Assembly (NCBI GenBank): GCA_937922175.1
Contig: CAKZUU010000119.1
Coordinates: 1-10,738, forward strand
DNA length: 10,738 nucleotides
DNA from: an uncultured Gemmataceae bacterium
Lineage (GTDB): Bacteria; Planctomycetota; Planctomycetia; Gemmatales; Gemmataceae
Direction: 5' to 3'
The position numbers and the translations under genes were made by a program. Below, piece after piece: positions 6,949-10,738 of the stretch (position 1 is the first letter of the stretch; each line of letters starts with the position of its first letter). The notes under the pieces were generated by a model. It did not search any database. It was not told the origin of the DNA and saw only the letters and a list, made by a program, of their open reading frames with translations.

Positions 6949-9252
6949 GTGTCCACAACTCAACCGGCCCCGGCGATCCCGACCAGCCGTCTGGTGATTT
7001 TCATGATCACCATGATGCTGTTTATGTTCGTGTATAACTGGATCGATGTGACGTATTTCCGTCCGAAGACGTTGACGCCTCAGCAGCAACAACTGGTGCG
7101 ATCCGAGTTATGGCCGTTGCTCGAACTGGCACCGACGGGAACGGGATTGGGAGACGTTGCCAGCTTCGCCGCCGCGGAGCTGGCTCGATCTTTGCCGCGT
7201 GAGGTGCGGGACAAAGCGGCCGCCGAGGCAGCGGAAGAGAAAACGCGTGCCGAGTTGCGCCCCCCAGGATTCGTCGCCGGGGCGGCCCGAGTGGCCGGCG
7301 ATTCGGTGACGCGAGCGGCAAGGCCGAAACCCGAATTCATCGACTTGGGTGGTGAGGGGTACAACTTGCGTGTTCGCTTGACGACGCGGGGCGGCGGGGT
7401 GGATCGTGTGGTTGTGCCACGTTTTCCCCAAGCCGACTGGTACGGCCGCGGCGTGAAGCAACCCGACGGTCTTCCGCAACCGCTGCACTTGATTCCCAGC
7501 GCGGAGGATGTACCGCCGGTCGAGCGGGAAAATATGCATCCGGATTGGGCGGAGCCGTCGTTTGTCGTTTACCACTACGCTACCCCCGACGAGACGCGAC
7601 CGGAATCGACTCTGGGCGAGATGATCTGGCAGATCGTCGAGAAACAGGTCGATCCGTCGTCTGACTTCCAGCGTGTGGTGTTCACGACGGAATTACTCTC
7701 CGCCGGCGTGCGCTTGACCAAGACCTTTACACTCCATCGGCGAGATTACCACATCGGATTGACGCTTAAAATCGAGAGATTGGCGGGGGCAATGTCGCGG
7801 CCACTCCGCTATCAACTCTCCGGAGCGCACCGTCTCCCGATCGAGGGTGTCTGGTACACGCCGGTGTTTCGCAATTTTGTGACCGGCTACAAGGATGCGA
7901 AAGGTCGAGTCGATCGCGTTTTGGACGACGCTGGGTCGATTCATACGCAATGGGGCAGCGAGGCGGTGCTTCGCGGTCCCGGCGAGATTCAGTACGCCGC
8001 CGTCGCTGGTCAGTTCTTCGCCAGCGCCATCTGCATCGACGAGACGCAAGAGAACCGCACGTTCATTGAGCGAACCCGAGCCACTGCCCAAGGCGAGCAT
8101 CCCAAGGACAAACCGATGCTCGGCGACATCCAGCCGCGTGTCGTCAGTGAAGTCCTGACTCCCGGAGACGCTCCGATCGAGCATCGATTCTTGCTCTATC
8201 ATGGCCCGGTCAAGGTTCGGCAACTCTACCAATTTCGCGATGGATCCGTCGATCATGAATTGGTTGAGCGCTATGAGAAATCTCTGAACCTTCGGACATT
8301 GACAGACTGGCACACGGATACCTGGTTGGGGCGATTCGCCCATTTCATTGGCTGGAGCGACCTGACCATCGCGTTCACCAATCTCATGCACGGTGTCCTG
8401 GGCTTCTTGATGCGAACCTTGCGGGTACCGTTTCTCGCGGTGATCGGGTTGACCGTTCTGGTGCGTTTGCTTCTCCTTCCGCTCAGCCGAAAGCAAGCCG
8501 CCTCGATGCAGAAAATGCAAGAAAAAATGGCGGTCTTGCAGCCCAAGTTAAAAGAGTTGGAGGAACGGCTCAAACGCGAAGGGCGAGCTGAAGAGATTCA
8601 TCAGGCCAAAATGAAGCTCATGTTAGATCATGGGGTCAATCCCATGGCTCAATTGGGCGGCTGCTTGATGCTCTTTTTGCAGATGCCGATCTTCATGGGG
8701 TTGTATTACGCGCTTCAGGAAAACGTCTTTTTCCGACTGGAGCCGTTCATTTGGGCCGAAAGCCTCACCGCACCCGACATGTTGTTATGGTGGTCGGAAA
8801 AGATCCCCTTCATCAGCACGCCGGAATCGTTAGGAGCATTTTACTATCTCGGACCATACCTCAACATATTACCCATCATCGCCGTCACCTTGATGTTGAT
8901 GCAGCAAAAGCTGATGACGCCGCCCCCCGCCGACGAGCAACAGGCGCAACAGCAGGCGATGATGAAATACATGCTGATCTTTTTCGGGTTGTTCTTCTAC
9001 AAAACCGCCTCGGGCTTGGTTCTGTATTTCATCATCAGCACGCTCTGGGGCTTAGCCGAGCGGAAACTCCTGCCGCGCCAACCGTCACGATCCGAATCAG
9101 AAGTCAGCAAAGACACGTCGGGTAAAGCCCCCGAGGGGCGAGGAGAAACTTGGCTTCAAAGGAAACTGCGGGAAATTCAGGACGCCGCCGAAAAACGCGA
9201 CAACACGTTCCGTCGAGAAGCTCCCCCACCGCGAAAAAAACGCCGCCGATAG
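6949..9252 (+). CDS. yidC: Membrane protein insertase YidC
   Basis: The 767-residue product is a Gram-negative-type YidC/Oxa1 insertase, which folds and inserts inner-membrane proteins alone or with SecYEG. It has a first membrane helix at ~13-31, a coiled, Ala/Glu-rich linker, a periplasmic beta-sandwich domain (~125-435), and the conserved C-terminal domain from ~470. The latter has helices at ~493-510, 566-590, 633-651, 672-685 and 687-704. The groove arginine is R506 in LVRLLLLPLSRKQ, followed by the cytoplasmic helical hairpin (MQKMQEKMAVLQPKLKELEE) and the hallmark GCLMLFLQMPIFMGLYYAL. A basic tail ending PPPRKKRRR resembles ribosome-binding C-terminal extensions. The start is GTG 6949; an in-frame TAG at 6943-6945 excludes anything longer, and the ribosome site is weak (AGG ~11 nt upstream). 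It is longer than E. coli YidC, mainly through the linker and tail. The Trx/PDZ gene follows after 63 nt. Confidence 0.97.
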   Translation: MSTTQPAPAIPTSRLVIFMITMMLFMFVYNWIDVTYFRPKTLTPQQQQLVRSELWPLLELAPTGTGLGDVASFAAAELARSLPREVRDKAAAEAAEEKTRAELRPPGFVAGAARVAGDSVTRAARPKPEFIDLGGEGYNLRVRLTTRGGGVDRVVVPRFPQADWYGRGVKQPDGLPQPLHLIPSAEDVPPVERENMHPDWAEPSFVVYHYATPDETRPESTLGEMIWQIVEKQVDPSSDFQRVVFTTELLSAGVRLTKTFTLHRRDYHIGLTLKIERLAGAMSRPLRYQLSGAHRLPIEGVWYTPVFRNFVTGYKDAKGRVDRVLDDAGSIHTQWGSEAVLRGPGEIQYAAVAGQFFASAICIDETQENRTFIERTRATAQGEHPKDKPMLGDIQPRVVSEVLTPGDAPIEHRFLLYHGPVKVRQLYQFRDGSVDHELVERYEKSLNLRTLTDWHTDTWLGRFAHFIGWSDLTIAFTNLMHGVLGFLMRTLRVPFLAVIGLTVLVRLLLLPLSRKQAASMQKMQEKMAVLQPKLKELEERLKREGRAEEIHQAKMKLMLDHGVNPMAQLGGCLMLFLQMPIFMGLYYALQENVFFRLEPFIWAESLTAPDMLLWWSEKIPFISTPESLGAFYYLGPYLNILPIIAVTLMLMQQKLMTPPPADEQQAQQQAMMKYMLIFFGLFFYKTASGLVLYFIISTLWGLAERKLLPRQPSRSESEVSKDTSGKAPEGRGETWLQRKLREIQDAAEKRDNTFRREAPPPRKKRRR

Positions 9253-9315
9253 TCGGACCTCGGGGTTTATCCTAAAAAGATCGGGAATTCGCCGGCGTAA
9301 TGCGGAGAAACGTTT
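9253..9315 (+). promoter_or_regulatory. Short yidC-to-Trx/PDZ spacer with ribosome binding site
   Basis: This 63-nt spacer has no recognisable terminator, so the two genes probably share a transcript. GGAG at 9304-9307, 8 nt before the ATG at 9316, is a good Shine-Dalgarno site and supports initiation upstream of the in-frame TGA. Confidence 0.55.
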
Positions 9316-10524
9316 ATGAAACGTCCCTTGGTGCTGCTGCTGGTTCTGCTGAGTTGCAGGGAGGCCGCTCGCGGCGACGACCGTTGGCATCGCTCGTTGG
9401 AACAAGCCCTGAGCGAAGCCCAGAAGAGCCAAAAACCTATCTTTCTCGTTTTTCGCTGCGAGCGCTGAAAGGATTGCCGAAGCTTCGACGAGCAGGTTGT
9501 TCGTCTGGACCGCGACATCGCCGAGATTGCTCGCCACTACGTTTTGGCGCGGATCACCAACATGCGTGGAGTGGATCTGCGTCGGTTTGAATTCGACTAC
9601 GATCTGACTTGGGCGGCGTTTTTCCTGGATCCGCAGGGGCGGGTGATGGGCCGCTTCGGTGGTCGAGACGCCCGTTCCCCGGACACCTATCTGACCGCCT
9701 CGGGATTACGACGAACGATGCAACAGCATCTTGAGAAATGGTCCGCCGGTCGTCGGGAGGAGGACCATCAGCCGGCGAGCGACTATTCCCGACCGGAGGA
9801 ATATCCGACGGCCCGCCGCTTACGACCCAACAGTTGCATCCACTGCCATCAAATCCACGAATTTCAACAGGACATGCACTTTGAAAGGGGGACCTGGCGG
9901 GACGAGATGTTCTGGATTTACCCTCCCCCGGAGAATCTCGGTTGGAGCATCGACCCGGAAGAGCAAAATCGCGTGGCTGATGTCCACCCTGGCTCTCCCG
10001 CGGATCGAGCGGGACTCCGCACGGGGGCCGTCCTGCGCGAGGTCGCCGGCCGAGCGGTTTTCTCTTATGCCGACGTCCAGTTTGCCCTGCACAAAGCGCC
10101 ACCGAGCGGGCGGCTGTTTGTTCGTTGGTTCGACGGAACCTCGGAGCGCGAGGCGGAGATGCGACTGCCTCCGGGGTGGCGCGAATCAGATATATCATGG
10201 CGGGCCTCAATGTGGAACATCCCACCCGCCGCTTCTGTCTATGGTGTCGATTTGGAGCCGGCGGAGAAGATCAGACTCGGTCTGAAGGCAGGCCGACTCG
10301 CCTTCTCCCAAGGAAGTTTTGTGCCAACGGCTGCTCAACAAGCGGGGATCCGCCCAGGAGATATCATCATCGGGGCCGACGGAAAAGAACTCGAAATGAC
10401 GATGGCGCAATTCAATGTTTGGGTCCGACGCCATTACCGCGTCGGCGATACGATCACCTATGATGTGGTGCGCGACGGAAAACGTTTGAAAATCCCGGTT
10501 CAACTCCCGAGGAAATCCTATTGA
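9316..10524 (+). CDS. Thioredoxin-fold/PDZ protein with in-frame TGA: candidate selenoprotein
   Basis: Read through one TGA (9466-9468, codon 51), the frame runs 402 residues. Residues 1-20 look like a signal peptide (KR, then LVLLLVLLSC); LLSC at 11-14 could be a lipobox, or cleavage could follow G20. A thioredoxin-like region comes next: KPIFLVFRCER-U51-KDCRSFDEQV, then LTWAAFFLDPQGRVMGRFGG without the usual cis-Pro. The redox motif is C48-x-x-U51-x-x-C54. CIHCH at 174-178 is an exact c-type-heme CxxCH motif. Two PDZ-like domains lie at ~206-284 and ~309-396, each with a AG(L/I)R-G segment. The role is likely periplasmic thiol redox or electron transfer, with PDZ-mediated binding; the substrate is unknown. 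I recall planctomycete Trx/PDZ relatives with Cys at the TGA position, which is the classic selenocysteine pattern. Coding character is the same on both sides of the TGA, and a stem-loop follows it. Alternatives: nonsense mutation or base error. Confidence 0.82.
9466..9468 (+). other. In-frame TGA, putative selenocysteine codon
   Basis: Codon 51 of the Trx/PDZ gene, in the motif C-E-R-TGA-K-D-C. Both sides continue in the same frame with family-like protein sequence (PIFLVFRCER before, KDCRSFDEQV after), so no frameshift is involved. TGA is a normal stop elsewhere in the window (sigma factor, kinase, and this gene's own end at 10522-10524), so genome-wide recoding is unlikely. TGC to TGA is one base change, so a mutation or error cannot be excluded. 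Confidence 0.6.
9487..9505 (+). promoter_or_regulatory. Candidate bacterial SECIS stem-loop
   Basis: GACGAGC (9487-9493) pairs with GUUCGUC (9499-9505) over seven bases including one G-U, closing a five-base loop AGGUU. The loop has G at its second and third positions and GGU overall. The stem begins 18 nt after the TGA and the loop lies ~26-30 nt after it, within the window expected for bacterial SECIS elements. The segment GCAGGU is also present in the E. coli fdhF SECIS apex. One caution: this stretch encodes DEQVV, which may be conserved for protein reasons. The adjacent palindrome CGAAGCTTCG (9479-9488) could compete slightly. Confidence 0.55.
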
Positions 10525-10563
10525 CCAGCTCGGCGCGCATCCAAGAACCGGAGACAACCATGG
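10525..10563. other. Short gap between convergent genes
   Basis: Only 39 nt separate the stops of the Trx/PDZ gene (+) and the YdjY-like gene (-). I see no strong hairpin with a T-run for either direction, so the terminators, if any, overlap coding sequence or are factor-dependent. Confidence 0.5.
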
Positions 10564-10738
10564 TCACCGCTTCGGCTCTTCGAGGACCGGTTCGAGAACA
10601 ACGAAAACCCGAGTCCCGAGCGGCGGGATTCGCTCGGTCCAACACTCGAATATCAACTCGGCGTTGGCCTGCGAACTGACGAGCGGCAAATCTAACATGG
10701 CGTCGTTGAAATTGGACACGGAGATGATGTTCCCGTTA
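10564..10738 (-). CDS. Probable YdjY-domain protein, C-terminal end (enters from right edge)
   Basis: A minus-strand frame is open from the right edge to a TGA at 10566-10564, giving 57 complete codons. The peptide contains ISVSNFNDAMLDLPLVSSQ, then NAELIFECWTERIPPLGTRV and a V/L/E-rich last strand ending EEPKR. The pattern 'SNF-A-LDLP--SS--N--L-FE--TERIPP-GT-V' is what I recall from planctomycete proteins annotated as YdjY-domain. Their function is not established. It is too short and lacks a start, so it is easily missed. The frame is sensible throughout and convergent with the Trx/PDZ gene. Confidence is high that this is coding, moderate for the family. Confidence 0.7.
   Translation of the reverse strand, partial: NGNIISVSNFNDAMLDLPLVSSQANAELIFECWTERIPPLGTRVFVVLEPVLEEPKR

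Noticed and set aside
7693..8520. 275-codon minus-strand frame opposite yidC
   Set aside because: Antisense shadow; yidC is unmistakable on the plus strand over the same bases.
9466..9468. Alternative genetic code (TGA read as Trp)
   Set aside because: TGA ends the sigma factor, the kinase and the Trx/PDZ gene itself at positions consistent with normal stops. A Trp would not fit the Cys-like position.
9544..10524. Trx/PDZ gene starting at an internal TTG, giving 326 residues
   Set aside because: This start has no good ribosome site and discards the signal peptide and the Cys-containing redox motif, both encoded in frame upstream with a proper Shine-Dalgarno ATG at 9316.
1..10738. CRISPR array, tRNA/rRNA genes, insertion sequences or prophage
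   Set aside because: No regular repeat-spacer pattern, no tRNA-like cloverleaf in the gaps, and no transposase or phage genes were seen. Gaps are short and genes are ordinary chromosomal types.

Overview
The window looks like a chromosomal segment of a planctomycete, most likely in or near the Gemmataceae. Four things suggest this: an ECF sigma factor translationally coupled to a very large Ser/Thr kinase with TPR repeats, a second Hanks-type kinase nearby, a secreted protease with the planctomycete 'LExLESRxxP' N-terminal signature, and a Trx/PDZ protein and YdjY-like protein of types common in this phylum. GC content is high. All genes use ordinary bacterial signals, with several GTG/TTG starts that must be read from Shine-Dalgarno sites.

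Layout, left to right. Positions 1-380 (-) hold the N-terminal part of a Ser/Thr kinase that runs off the left edge. Positions 535-2589 (-) encode a matrixin-like secreted metalloprotease with three PPC-type beta-sandwich domains and two Asp-rich linkers. Positions 2766-5835 (-) are a sigma-coupled kinase/TPR gene. It is split by one extra G in a nine-G run (3045-3053), which ends the main frame at 3010 and leaves its last ~90 codons in another frame. Positions 5832-6461 (-) encode the ECF sigma factor, whose TGA stop overlaps the kinase's TTG start. Positions 6462-6948 are a divergent intergenic region. Positions 6949-9252 (+) are yidC, the inner-membrane protein insertase. Positions 9316-10524 (+) are a thioredoxin-fold/CxxCH/double-PDZ protein, probably co-transcribed with yidC. 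Positions 10564-10738 (-) are the C-terminus of a probable YdjY-domain protein, entering from the right.

The most striking signal is in the Trx/PDZ gene. Its reading frame is continuous from a signal-peptide start at 9316 to 10524 except for one in-frame TGA (9466-9468), which falls exactly in the redox motif: Cys48-Glu-Arg-TGA51-Lys-Asp-Cys54. Eighteen bases after the TGA there is a perfect 7-bp stem (one G-U pair) closed by the loop AGGUU. This matches the general model of a bacterial SECIS element, and its loop resembles the GGU-containing loop of E. coli fdhF. I infer a selenoprotein with a CxxU redox centre, a c-type-heme-like CIHCH motif and two PDZ domains. A nonsense mutation or base-call error is the main alternative.

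Functionally, the left two thirds is a signalling and secretion region: sigma factor plus membrane kinase, a secreted protease, and a second kinase. The right third is an envelope-biogenesis pair (insertase plus periplasmic redox/PDZ protein). Nothing in the window encodes selenocysteine machinery, so that must be looked for elsewhere in the genome.
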